Origin: Peptococcaceae bacterium | GTDB lineage: Bacteria > Bacillota > DSM-12270 > Thermacetogeniales > Thermacetogeniaceae | Length of the DNA: 26,702 bases | Direction of reading: 5' to 3' | Assembly (NCBI GenBank): GCA_003160265.1 | Contig: PLQY01000100.1 | Coordinates: 35,986-62,687 of the forward strand | Notes under the pieces: model-generated | Database searches by the model: none | What the model saw: only the letters and a program-made list of their open reading frames with translations | What the model was told of the DNA's origin: nothing | Position numbers and translations under genes: made by a program | Part shown: positions 1-7,528 of the stretch, one piece after another | Position numbering within the stretch: the first letter of the stretch is position 1 | Layout: every line of letters begins with the position of its first letter

Positions 1-300
1 ATCCTTTCACCCCGACCATTTTATTTTTCTGGAAGGCTTGGGAGAGTAAGGGATCAGGGAACGAAAGCAAAAACATGTTCCAGGAGGCTAGCAACCCGTA
101 AGGAACCCTAAGAATCCCGAAAATACTGGTAGTTCTAGACACGGATTCATATACGATACGAGTCCAGTGGCGAGAAGATTTGTTCACTGGGCAGTGATTG
201 GCATACTGCCAACTGTTATCATAATTCAAGTTGGAGAGGCGGTTATTTATTAAATAACTCAACTTTCTCACTAAAAAAATGCCCTCAAACCCTTGGTATA
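1..300. other. Non-coding stretch left of the IS element
   Basis: I see no credible gene here. The longest frames are short and have neither a ribosome-binding site nor a recognisable family. One short hairpin (TTGGCA, 3-nt loop, TGCCAA, around 199-213) and an AT-rich palindromic patch near 245-257 are visible. The DNA is more AT-rich than the gene clusters to the right, as expected for an intergenic insertion target. Confidence 0.4.
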
Positions 301-313
301 ACTGAGATTTAAC

Positions 314-390
314 AACAAAAACACCCCTCGATATGGTAAAATAGAAGCGACTAAACCCCATTCTACCACGGAAAGAAGGGTGTTCTTGTG
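314..390 (+). promoter_or_regulatory. Long-range inverted repeat masking the transposase start, with a -10 box in its loop
   Basis: Bases 315-329 can pair with 375-389 (13 Watson-Crick pairs, two internal mismatches), burying the ribosome-binding site AAGGGTG and the GTG start of the transposase. A TAAAAT -10-like box at 337-342 lies in the loop, so the element's own transcript would lack the left arm, whereas read-through transcripts from outside would form the hairpin and be poorly translated. IS10 and IS50 are known to use this protective arrangement; its operation here is inferred from the pairing only. Confidence 0.4.
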
Positions 391-1779
391 GCTTCAATGT
401 TACCAGAAAATATGACCGCTGAAAATAAGTCAGCCAATTATGTCGGGAACTTTTTTATAGAACAGAAAATCGGCCAAGCGCTCCGGCAATCGAATTTCTA
501 CAAACAGAAAGGCTTCCCTTGCAAGGATCTGCTACGGTTTCTCGTGATGCTGGTCTTTACGGGCAAGAACCTGTTTCGCTACTTGCAGTTTGAGTCCGAC
601 AATGCTCCCTTTAAAAAGGATGCCATTTACCGGTTTCTGAACGATTGCCACTATAACTGGCGCCGGTTCTTGCTGATGCTCAGTTCTCAGATCATTCGAA
701 ACCGCATCGTCCCGCTCACTGATGAGAAAAGAGTCAATGTCTTCATCATAGACGACTCCCTGTTCAGCCGGTCCCGGAGCAAGGCGGTGGAGTTGCTGGC
801 CAGGGTTTGGGACCATGTGGACAATAGATACGTCCGGGGCTTCCGGATGCTGACCCTAGACTGGTCGGACGGCAACACCTTTCTGCCCCTGGCCTTCTCC
901 CTGCTCAGCTCTGAAAAGGAATCGAACCGCCTACAAGGCATGGATCCTATGGACAAGCGGACGAACGGTTATCGGATGCGCAAGGAGGCCGTCCGCAAAA
1001 GCACTGATGTCTTGCTGGATTTACTGAAACAGGCCAAGACGTACATGGTTCCGGCCAGCTACCTGCTGTTTGACAGCTGGTTTGCCTTCCCGGGGCTGAT
1101 CAGAAAGGTGCGGGAACAGGGTCTTCATACTATCTGCATGCTCAAGTCGCTGCCCACGGTCCGTCATGAGTACCAGGGACAGAAGCTGACCCTCAATAAA
1201 CTATACGCTACTGTCAGGAAGAAGCGGGGCAGGGCCAAGATTCTTGCCTCCATAGTTGTCGGGATTGGCCAGATGGCAAGCGGCGAAGAGGTGCAGGCCA
1301 GGATCGTGTTTGTCAGAGATAGGAGATCCCGCAAAAAGTGGCTGGCGCTCCTTAGCACCGATACCGAACTTCCAGAAGAAGAGGTGATCCGCATCTACGG
1401 CAAACGCTGGAACATCGAAGTCTTTTTCAAGATGACCAAGTCCTATCTCAAGTTGGCCAAAGAGTTTCATGGCCGTTCCTACGATTCCATGGTGGCGCAC
1501 ACAGCCATCGTGTTTATCCGATACATCATGCTGTCGCTTGAAAGCCGGTGCGGCCAAGACCCGAGAACCATCGGCAACCTGTTCTACGTCTGTTGCGATG
1601 AGTTGCAGGATATCAGCCTGGTGGATGCACTGCAGAGGATTTTCTCCTTACTGGAGCAGTTCTTGGATGAGCATCTACAACTGGCAGAGGCGGAGATCCG
1701 CAAGCTGATCGACTACTTGATCGGCAGTTTACCCTCGTTTTTCAAGGAACGACTGGCTGTTTGTTGCTGCGAAACTTGA
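388..1779 (+). CDS. IS4-family DDE transposase
   Basis: This 463-residue protein would cut and join DNA for transposition of its own element. The catalytic acidic residues are visible: FIIDDS (Asp122/123), LLFDSW (Asp229), and the IS4 hallmark Y-(2)-R-(3)-E-(6)-K, here Tyr337, Arg340, Glu344 and Lys351. The N-terminal 100 residues are rich in aromatic and basic residues, typical of the DNA-binding part. The GTG start at 388 follows AAGGGTG by about six bases; an ATG at 397 is the alternative. The frame is intact, so the copy may still be active. The start is probably shielded by the inverted repeat described separately. Confidence 0.93.
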   Translation: MASMLPENMTAENKSANYVGNFFIEQKIGQALRQSNFYKQKGFPCKDLLRFLVMLVFTGKNLFRYLQFESDNAPFKKDAIYRFLNDCHYNWRRFLLMLSSQIIRNRIVPLTDEKRVNVFIIDDSLFSRSRSKAVELLARVWDHVDNRYVRGFRMLTLDWSDGNTFLPLAFSLLSSEKESNRLQGMDPMDKRTNGYRMRKEAVRKSTDVLLDLLKQAKTYMVPASYLLFDSWFAFPGLIRKVREQGLHTICMLKSLPTVRHEYQGQKLTLNKLYATVRKKRGRAKILASIVVGIGQMASGEEVQARIVFVRDRRSRKKWLALLSTDTELPEEEVIRIYGKRWNIEVFFKMTKSYLKLAKEFHGRSYDSMVAHTAIVFIRYIMLSLESRCGQDPRTIGNLFYVCCDELQDISLVDALQRIFSLLEQFLDEHLQLAEAEIRKLIDYLIGSLPSFFKERLAVCCCET

Positions 1780-1896
1780 GCATCTAATATAAGCCTTACA
1801 TTTGGCTTCTGTCAACTCGGTTTCCTGCCGGATATTTTCCTACAGGCAGGTCGCCCAGGGTGGCTTTTTACTTTCACCAAATCTCAAACTTGCTAC

Positions 1897-1925
1897 TTGA
1901 CAACGATAGACTGGCAGGATAGAAT
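1897..1925 (+). promoter_or_regulatory. Sigma-A promoter, TTGACA-N17-TAGAAT
   Basis: A perfect -35 hexamer TTGACA (1897-1902) is followed after exactly 17 bp by TAGAAT (1920-1925), one base from the consensus -10. It lies just outside the right end of the IS element and points towards the broken ABC genes. Since I find no convincing promoter directly before the ABC ATPase gene at 3348, this may be the promoter from which unit A of the nitrogenase-like cluster is now read, at the end of a long leader. Confidence 0.6.
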
Positions 1926-2005
1926 ACCTATAATAAATACTAAATAACTAGGAATATAAAGTAGATGCACAAGAATATGTTATCAGTGGCTGACTGGAAA
2001 AACCG

Positions 2006-2033
2006 GAGGCCTAACTGAATTCAGTTCGGCCTC
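2006..2033 (+). terminator. 28-bp near-perfect palindrome, terminator or attenuator candidate
   Basis: The outer arms GAGGCC/GGCCTC are perfect and enclose the perfect palindrome AACTGAATTCAGTT, with one mismatched pair between (2012/2027). The following TTGCTGTTTT is a modest T tract. The hairpin lies about 75 nt downstream of the predicted transcription start of the 1897-1925 promoter, so it could act as an intrinsic terminator or attenuator for the downstream genes. A protein-binding dyad is the alternative reading. Confidence 0.45.
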
Positions 2034-2130
2034 TTGCTGTTTTGATAGCCGGCGGTAATGGCTTTCCAGGAGCATCCTGCCGCGGGTTGGCAACGTGCGG
2101 AAATCAAGAACAGGGGGATAATCTTTCAAG

Positions 2131-3267
2131 ATGCTGCAAATTATCAGGAATAGCTTGGCCAGGAGGTGGGTGCAGTCTTTGTCGACGCTGGTGGCGGTGG
2201 CTGTCAGCGTGGGTATTCTTTTTGCGCTCTACCTCCTCTACACGGGGGTCTCCAGCGGCGTGGAGACCGGCAAAAAGCGTTTGGGCGCAGACATCGTGGT
2301 TGTGCCTGCCAGTGCCCAGGTGGAACCGGAGACGCTCCTGTTTACCGGCGCCCCCCTGAACATCTACATGAATAAAGATTTAGAGTCCTAGGTGGCCGCC
2401 ATTCCTGGAGTGGCCCGGGTCACTCCCCAATTTTTTGCCCAGACTCTGAGCGAGGCGTGCTGCGACGTGAGCGCCACGCGCCTGATCGGATTCGACCCCG
2501 GTTCGGACTGGCTGACGCGTTCCTGGGTGAAGAACCTGCCCGGGGGCACTCTCGGCCCTGACCAGGTCCTGCTCGGTTCGGGGGTTACCGGTGTTAACGG
2601 GAAAACGGTGACCATCCTGGGAAAGCAATTCCAGGTGGCGGCGGTGCTGGACCCGACCGCGACCAGCCTGGACAACTCGATCATGATGCCGATCGACACC
2701 GCCCGCAGCGTGGCCAAAACCAGTCCCTACCCGCAGTTGTTCTGGGGGAAATGGGGTGATCCCCAGGTGTTGTTTAAGGGGCAGAAGGTCTCGGAACTCT
2801 CTGACGATGCCAAGTCACAATTGCGCAACCGTTCTTTCGGTTTTGTTTTTCAGAATCCTCAACTGATCGGTTCCCTCTCTGTGCTCGACAATGTCCTGGT
2901 GCCGGCGCTTCTGGCTCGAAAACGAGGCCTCGAACCGAAGGCGGAAAAGTTGTTGAAGGATCTGGGTCTGAAAAACCGCCTGAGCTATCTCCCTTACCAG
3001 TTGAGCATTGGCCAGAAGCGCAGGGTGGCAGTTGCCAGGGCGCTGCTTCTGGATCCCGTGGTGGTCTTTGCCGATGAACCGACCAATGATCTCGATCCGG
3101 AACGGGCAGCCTGGATTGGCGAGTACCTTATGGAACTGCCAAAGGCAGGAGGGGCGCTGATCCTGGCGACTCATGACGTCAGGCCGACCGGCAAGGCAGG
3201 CAGGGTGGTGCAGATTGTCGAGGGCGAGGTGAGTGACCTGCCGATCGGAGAACTCAAAGCTGGGTGA
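2131..3267 (+). pseudogene. Deletion chimera of an FtsX/MacB-type ABC permease and its ATPase
   Basis: The first part (2131-2760) reads as the N-terminus of an FtsX-like ABC permease: one transmembrane helix (about residues 15-40) followed by a MacB-type extracytoplasmic domain with a typical IPGV segment. An in-frame TAG at 2389-2391 interrupts it. At about 2765 the sequence passes without frame loss into the distal half of a LolD/MacB-type ATPase: Q-loop (VFQNPQ), a degenerate signature LSIGQ, Walker B (VVVFADEP) and the H-loop (ATHD). The Walker A motif and the permease's last three membrane helices are missing, so neither protein can work. A single deletion joining an adjacent permease-ATPase pair explains this, with the nonsense mutation added before or after. 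Confidence 0.8.
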
Positions 3268-3347
3268 GAGCAGAAGCGGGCCATCAGAAAGGGTAGTCGT
3301 CGGTAAAATTCAGCACTGTCGATATAACACAGAGGAGGCGTTGAAGG

Positions 3348-4250
3348 ATGGCTCTCAATGCAATAGAGCTGGAGCATCCGGATCAGGGAAGCTTACCTGA
3401 CAGCGATGCCAAGATCATTTTGAAAAACATCAGCCGGATCTACCATATCAAGCGGAAAAACGGCCAGGGAACTACGGAGTTCATCGCTTTGAAGGATGTC
3501 AACCTCAAGGTGAAAAGCGGTGAACTGCTTGCCATAGTGGGTCCCAGTGGCTGCGGGAAATCCACCCTGCTTGACCTGATCGCCGGGCTGGCACACCCGA
3601 GCCCTGGAGAGATCTTCATTGACGGGAGGCTGATTAAGGGACCTGCCCTCGACCGGGGGATTGTCCTGCAGGGTTATGCCCTCTTTCCCTGGCGGGTTGT
3701 CCTGGATAACGTCGCCTTTGGCCTGGAGATCAAGGGAGTGCCCAAAAACGAACGCCGGAGGATCAGCCAGGAGTTCATCAATCTCGTTGGTTTGCAGGGG
3801 TTCGAGGAGCGCTACCCGTACGAGTTGTCGGGCGGTATGAAGCAGCGGGTCGCCATCGCCCGGGCGCTTGCCTACGACCCCGAGGTGCTGCTGATGGATG
3901 AGCCTTTTGCTGCCGTAGACGCCCAGGCCAGGGAGGTGCTGCAGGACGAACTGCTGCTGATCTGGGACAAGACCGGCAAGACGATCGTCTTTGTAACCCA
4001 CAGCATCGAGGAGGCGATCTACCTGGCAGACCGGGTGGCGGTGATGACGCCCAGCCCGGGCGTCATCAAAGAGGTGCTCGAGATCACGCTGCTCCGGCCT
4101 CGGCAGAACAGTGACATCAGGTCGTCGGCGGAGTTCGGCTGGGTTCGCCACAAGATCCGGGACCTGCTGCAGAACGGGAATGCGGCAGAGTATAGTCAGT
4201 CAACCAACCAGGATGTGGCGGAAAAGATTGCGCCGGAGGTGGCGCTGTGA
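3348..4250 (+). CDS. ABC transporter ATP-binding protein, taurine/sulfonate/nitrate type (TauB/SsuB-like)
   Basis: This 300-residue ATPase would energise import of a small organic solute, in this family usually sulfonates, taurine, nitrate or thiamine precursors. All motifs are present: Walker A GPSGCGKST (65-73), Q-loop VLQGYALFPW (107-116), signature LSGGMKQ (160-166), Walker B LLMDEP (181-186) and H-loop His218. FPWR after the Q-loop and DRVAVMTPSPG are typical of TauB/SsuB. The ATG follows AGAGGAGG by nine bases. Its stop overlaps the GTG start of the NifK-like gene by four bases, indicating translational coupling. No intact permease or binding protein is present in the window; a binding-protein remnant lies after the NifD-like gene. 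The link of transporter to reductase is inference, but the coupling is direct sequence evidence. Confidence 0.88.
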   Translation: MALNAIELEHPDQGSLPDSDAKIILKNISRIYHIKRKNGQGTTEFIALKDVNLKVKSGELLAIVGPSGCGKSTLLDLIAGLAHPSPGEIFIDGRLIKGPALDRGIVLQGYALFPWRVVLDNVAFGLEIKGVPKNERRRISQEFINLVGLQGFEERYPYELSGGMKQRVAIARALAYDPEVLLMDEPFAAVDAQAREVLQDELLLIWDKTGKTIVFVTHSIEEAIYLADRVAVMTPSPGVIKEVLEITLLRPRQNSDIRSSAEFGWVRHKIRDLLQNGNAAEYSQSTNQDVAEKIAPEVAL

Positions 4251-5587
4251 GCAAATTTGTAGAACGTCCAAAATATGTCTGCGCCCTCGGGGGCGCGGTG
4301 GGAACTCTCAAGGTATTGCCGCGGACGGTGCCGGTTCTGCACGCGGCCACCGGTTGTGGCGGCAATGTGGCCTTGGCCCTGAACCAGGCGGCAGGATATC
4401 TGGGAAGCGGGTATTGTGCCGGCCAAGCCCTGTCAAGCACCAATACGTCAGAGCGGGAGATTGTTTTTGGAGGAGAAGACCGGCTGACCGAGCAGATCGC
4501 CAATACCATCAAACTGGTTGACGGAGACCTGTACTTCGTGATTACCGGGTGCATGGTGGAGATGATCGGTGACGATATCAGGAACTCCATCAAGAAATTT
4601 GATAGCGGCGATGTTCAGGTAATCGGGGCTGAAACTGGCGGTTTCCACGGAAATTATTATAAAGGATATGAAATAGTGCTAAAAACGCTTTTTCGGGATT
4701 TTGTCGAGCCGAAGGCGGCCAGAGACAGCAAACTGGTCAATCTCTGGGGAGTGGTGCCCATTCAGGACGTCTTCTGGAAGGGCAATATCGCCCTGATCAA
4801 GGATCTGCTGAATAAACTGGGCTACCAGGTGAACACCTTTTTCGGAGACGGAGAGACCCTGGATAGTTTAAAAAATTCGGCAGCAGCTACCTTGAACATT
4901 GTTGTTTCCGACACCTTCGGTGTTGAAGCCGCCCAGGTTTTTGAAGAGGTGCACGGGGTTCCCTATCTTACCGTGCCTTTCCCGATTGGTGATCACGGGA
5001 CGACGAGTTTCTTGAGGAAGGTGGGCAGCGCCCTGGGCATTGCCAATCCTTTTGTCGAGAAGGTGATCGAGAGAGAGCAGGCCCATTACTACAGCTACTT
5101 TGAAAGGCTGGCCGATGTCTACAGCGACCTCGATCTGCAGCGGTATACGGTAGTGGTGGGCGATTCCAACTATACCCAGGCGCTGACCAGGTTTCTGGCT
5201 GACGATCTGGGATGGCTGCCGGAGTTGGTGGTGATCTCGGATTTTCTGACTGACGAGCAGCAGGATACGGTGAGGAGCAATTTTACCGGTTATGAATCGG
5301 GTATTCTGCCCGAGCTGGTATTCGATACCGACGCCTCCAATGTCGGGAAATACATTGCCAGGCATTGGGGACAGAGCAGCGGCCAGAAGTATTTTTCAGG
5401 GTTCAATCCAGGATTTATTGTCGGAAGCGCCATTGAAAGAGACGTCGCCGAAAAGCTGGGGGTGCCGCAACTGACCGTGACCTATCCGATGTCCAACCGG
5501 GTGGTGTTGGACCGGGGATATGCAGGCTACACCGGGGCGTTGAGGTTGACCGAGGATCTATTGAGCGTTCTGGTGGGAAGCAGATAG
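4247..5587 (+). CDS. Nitrogenase-like reductase, NifK-like (beta) subunit
   Basis: This 446-residue protein belongs to the nitrogenase component-1 superfamily. Three cysteines have P-cluster spacing: Cys12 (VCALGG), Cys37 (TGCGG) and Cys102 (TGCMVEMIGDD), separated by 25 and 65 residues, close to NifK (70/95/153). Cys57 is the only other cysteine, so it has no cofactor-binding cysteine in the C-terminal half. The segment around PFPIGDHGTTSFLRKV matches the NifK pattern of PMGLDWTDEFL followed by MKV. It lacks the long N-terminal extension of true NifK (about 520 residues). It presumably pairs with the NifD-like subunit encoded next, sharing P-clusters at the interface. Its GTG start follows GGAGGTGG and overlaps the ABC ATPase stop (GTGA). 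The beta-before-alpha gene order is the reverse of nifDK. MarK is the nearest characterised type I can suggest; CfbD or BchB are less likely. Confidence 0.85.
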   Translation: MSKFVERPKYVCALGGAVGTLKVLPRTVPVLHAATGCGGNVALALNQAAGYLGSGYCAGQALSSTNTSEREIVFGGEDRLTEQIANTIKLVDGDLYFVITGCMVEMIGDDIRNSIKKFDSGDVQVIGAETGGFHGNYYKGYEIVLKTLFRDFVEPKAARDSKLVNLWGVVPIQDVFWKGNIALIKDLLNKLGYQVNTFFGDGETLDSLKNSAAATLNIVVSDTFGVEAAQVFEEVHGVPYLTVPFPIGDHGTTSFLRKVGSALGIANPFVEKVIEREQAHYYSYFERLADVYSDLDLQRYTVVVGDSNYTQALTRFLADDLGWLPELVVISDFLTDEQQDTVRSNFTGYESGILPELVFDTDASNVGKYIARHWGQSSGQKYFSGFNPGFIVGSAIERDVAEKLGVPQLTVTYPMSNRVVLDRGYAGYTGALRLTEDLLSVLVGSR

Positions 5588-5637
5588 AGGACGGCGCCGA
5601 CAGCCAGTTGGAAAATAGCTAGAGGAGGTTCGCAGGG

Positions 5638-7179
5638 ATGGATTATATCAGAGAAAAAACACCGCCGGTGCGCGAGGATCGATTGGGCGCCTGCCAGGCT
5701 TTCGGAGGCTCGTGCTGCGACCTGGCAAGCCAGTCCAAAAAAGGGTGCCTGTACAATAACAACAGGACCTTCTCGCAGAGCCAGGGCTGCCAACTAACGC
5801 TCAGCCTGGCCATCTTGAACACCATCAGGGACTCGGTGATCGTCGTGCACAGCCCGATCGGCTGCGGCGCCGGCATGGTGGCCCAGGCAGGCACAGCCAA
5901 GGATTGGCAGAAGCTCAGGGATCCCAATGCCTTTGGTCTGCGTTGGATCAATACCAATCTTGATGAATTGGATGTTGTCAATGGTGGAGAAGAAAAGCTC
6001 AGGTCGGCTATTCTATACGCCGACCGGGAATACCGCCCCAGCGCTATCATTGTCATGAATAGCTGCGTCCCGGCCCTGATCGGTGATGATATCGACGCCG
6101 TGATTGAAGACCTGCAAAAACAGGTGAGCGCCAGAATCGTGCCGGTGCATTGCGAGGGGTTCAAGACCAAAATCCAGGCAACCGCTTACGATGCCGTTTA
6201 TCATGGAGTATTGAGACACCTGGTGGGCGTGGAACTGTATGAGGGCCCAGAACTGATCATTCCCGATGAACTTGAAGAATTGAAAGAAAAGTACCGCATC
6301 AGCCACACCGTGAATCTCTTGAATGTTTCGTCCATGAGCCGCATCGATGAACAGGAACTGGTTAAATTGCTGAAGTCCCTGGATCTGAACGTGAGGATCC
6401 TGCCCTGCTATGCCCACCCGGACGACTTCGCCGATTCCTTTGAGGCAGCGTTGAATGTGAGCATCTGTGCCACCCACGATGACTACTTTTCCGAGCACAT
6501 GAAAACGAAATACGGGATTCCCTTTATCCTGGAGACCGTCCCGATCGGTATTGCCAATACCAGCAAGTGGCTGTTGGATATCGCCAAATTTTTCGGGATC
6601 GAAGAGCGTGCCCAAAAGCTGATTGCCAGTGAGGTCAGGGAACTGGATGCTGCTCTGGCGCCGTACCGGGAATTTTTAACCGGCAAAACTGCTCTGTTGG
6701 GTGGAGGCGAGATTCGCATCCTCACCACGGCAGAATTGCTGCACAGCCTGGGCATGGAAGTCCTCGGCCTGCGTGGTTTTCACTTTGACCGTTATGGAGA
6801 ATCCTTGCTGGAGCAACTGCTGGAGGACGTTCCCGCCAGCGAGCGTGCCATCATCAATATTGGGGCCGGCCAACCTTTCGAGCAGGCCAACCTGCTGGCG
6901 AAATTGAAGCCGGATGTCTTTGTCGGCCATCCGGGCGGCAATGGCTGGGCCAACAAGCAGGGAATTCCCGTGTTCCCGCTGTTTGGTCAGACATACAATT
7001 ACATGGGTTACCTGGGCGCTTTTGAAGTGGCCCGCAGGCTCACCCGCTTGCTGAAGAACACCAGCTACAGCAGAAACGTGTCGAGGCATGTCGGGCTGCC
7101 CTACCGCAAGGACTGGTATGACCAGGACCCGTTCTCCTATATCGATCAGGGTGCGGCGGATCAGGGTGTGGCGCTCTAG
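5638..7179 (+). CDS. Nitrogenase-like reductase, NifD-like (alpha, catalytic) subunit
   Basis: This is a 513-residue component-1 protein. P-cluster-type cysteines are Cys51 (GCQLTL), Cys76 (SPIGCG) and Cys143 (NSCVPALIGDD). VPVHCEGF (Cys172) matches NifD VPVRCEGF. ICATHDDYFSEHMKTKYGIP aligns with the NifD stretch [20 protein letters not shown], placing Cys277 at the FeMo-cofactor ligand Cys275. Gln180 aligns with Gln191 of A. vinelandii NifD, but His195 is replaced by Tyr184, and the His442 region reads PLFGQTYNYMGYLG with no histidine. Four extra cysteines (19, 26, 27, 37) precede the first P-cluster cysteine. Ribosome binding site AGAGGAGG. I infer a NifB-derived cluster at the active site with one protein ligand different from nitrogenase, and a substrate other than N2. 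A NifE-like scaffold role is possible, but no separate catalytic DK pair exists here. Confidence 0.85.
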   Translation: MDYIREKTPPVREDRLGACQAFGGSCCDLASQSKKGCLYNNNRTFSQSQGCQLTLSLAILNTIRDSVIVVHSPIGCGAGMVAQAGTAKDWQKLRDPNAFGLRWINTNLDELDVVNGGEEKLRSAILYADREYRPSAIIVMNSCVPALIGDDIDAVIEDLQKQVSARIVPVHCEGFKTKIQATAYDAVYHGVLRHLVGVELYEGPELIIPDELEELKEKYRISHTVNLLNVSSMSRIDEQELVKLLKSLDLNVRILPCYAHPDDFADSFEAALNVSICATHDDYFSEHMKTKYGIPFILETVPIGIANTSKWLLDIAKFFGIEERAQKLIASEVRELDAALAPYREFLTGKTALLGGGEIRILTTAELLHSLGMEVLGLRGFHFDRYGESLLEQLLEDVPASERAIINIGAGQPFEQANLLAKLKPDVFVGHPGGNGWANKQGIPVFPLFGQTYNYMGYLGAFEVARRLTRLLKNTSYSRNVSRHVGLPYRKDWYDQDPFSYIDQGAADQGVAL

Positions 7180-7198
7180 CCCTACATGACGCAACTTT

Positions 7199-7414
7199 TT
7201 GGCAGGAGGCTTTCAGGTAGCGATCAAGCTGACCGCCGCCTGGATCAATGTGCCGGAGGTGGCAGGGGTGAATTATTTTGCCACCACCTCGGAAATCAAG
7301 GAATTCGATCTGGCTCCCTGGATCAAGGACCTGGAGGAAAGCGGAGCACTCAAGCCGGGCCAGATCAAGCCTTCAGACCTGATCACCACTCAGTTCGAAA
7401 ACGTGGCGCTTTGA
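7199..7414 (+). pseudogene. C-terminal remnant of an ABC substrate-binding protein (TauA/SsuA-like)
   Basis: About 71 codons remain. The end reads DLAPWIKDLEESGALKPG then IKPSDLITTQF, the usual tail of NMT1/TauA-type binding proteins, in which a helix ending in a gly-leu turn is followed by a proline-containing PxDLxTNxF-like motif. There is no signal peptide and no upstream continuation in this frame; it begins abruptly 20 bp after the NifD-like stop. The 5' four-fifths of the gene must have been deleted. With the TauB-like ATPase at the other end of the same unit, it shows that a complete importer once belonged to this operon. Confidence 0.6.
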
Positions 7415-7528
7415 TTGTGATTCTGCAGCCGCATTCAAGAGGTCACGGTCATGCTTGCAACTCCTGGAAAGTAGTAGTCTGAGGTTTGAACTTCATGAGA
7501 CAATTGACAAGAAACAGGAGGGAAGACA

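Larger units (their letters stand above)
301..1890 (+). mobile_element. IS4-family insertion sequence, about 1.6 kb
   Basis: The element is defined by its transposase gene. An imperfect inverted-repeat pair flanks it: TGAGATTT near 303-310 and its complement AAATCTCA near 1879-1887, followed inward on both sides by A-rich then CACCC-like sequence. The outer limits are approximate, because I could not find a convincing target-site duplication. A small hairpin followed by T5 around 1851-1870 may terminate the transposase transcript. The insertion lies upstream of a degraded ABC transporter operon, in keeping with a region that has undergone rearrangement. Confidence 0.5.
1780..2130. other. Intergenic region between the IS and the broken ABC operon
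   Basis: This 351-bp stretch contains no gene. It holds the right end of the IS, a good sigma-A promoter (1897-1925) and a 28-bp near-perfect palindrome (2006-2033). The rest of the leader before the next start at 2131 (2034-2130) contains small potential stems (AGCC/GGCT near 2047-2065 and CCGC/GCGG near 2080-2101). I could not match it to a riboswitch class. Confidence 0.5.

Noticed and set aside
2389..2391. TAG decoded as pyrrolysine
   Set aside because: Pyrrolysine is known chiefly from methylamine methyltransferases. This frame is an ABC chimera lacking Walker A, so the stop is more simply a nonsense mutation.
4247..7179. Coenzyme F430 (CfbCD) or protochlorophyllide/chlorophyllide (BchNB) reductase
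   Set aside because: Those systems do not need NifB or NifX, and CfbD is a single-subunit type; here there are two distinct subunits, P-cluster-like cysteines in both, and a NifB.
4247..7179. NifEN-type scaffold
   Set aside because: The D-like subunit matches NifD best at VPVHCEGF and around Cys277, and no separate catalytic DK pair is present. Not fully excluded without a tree.
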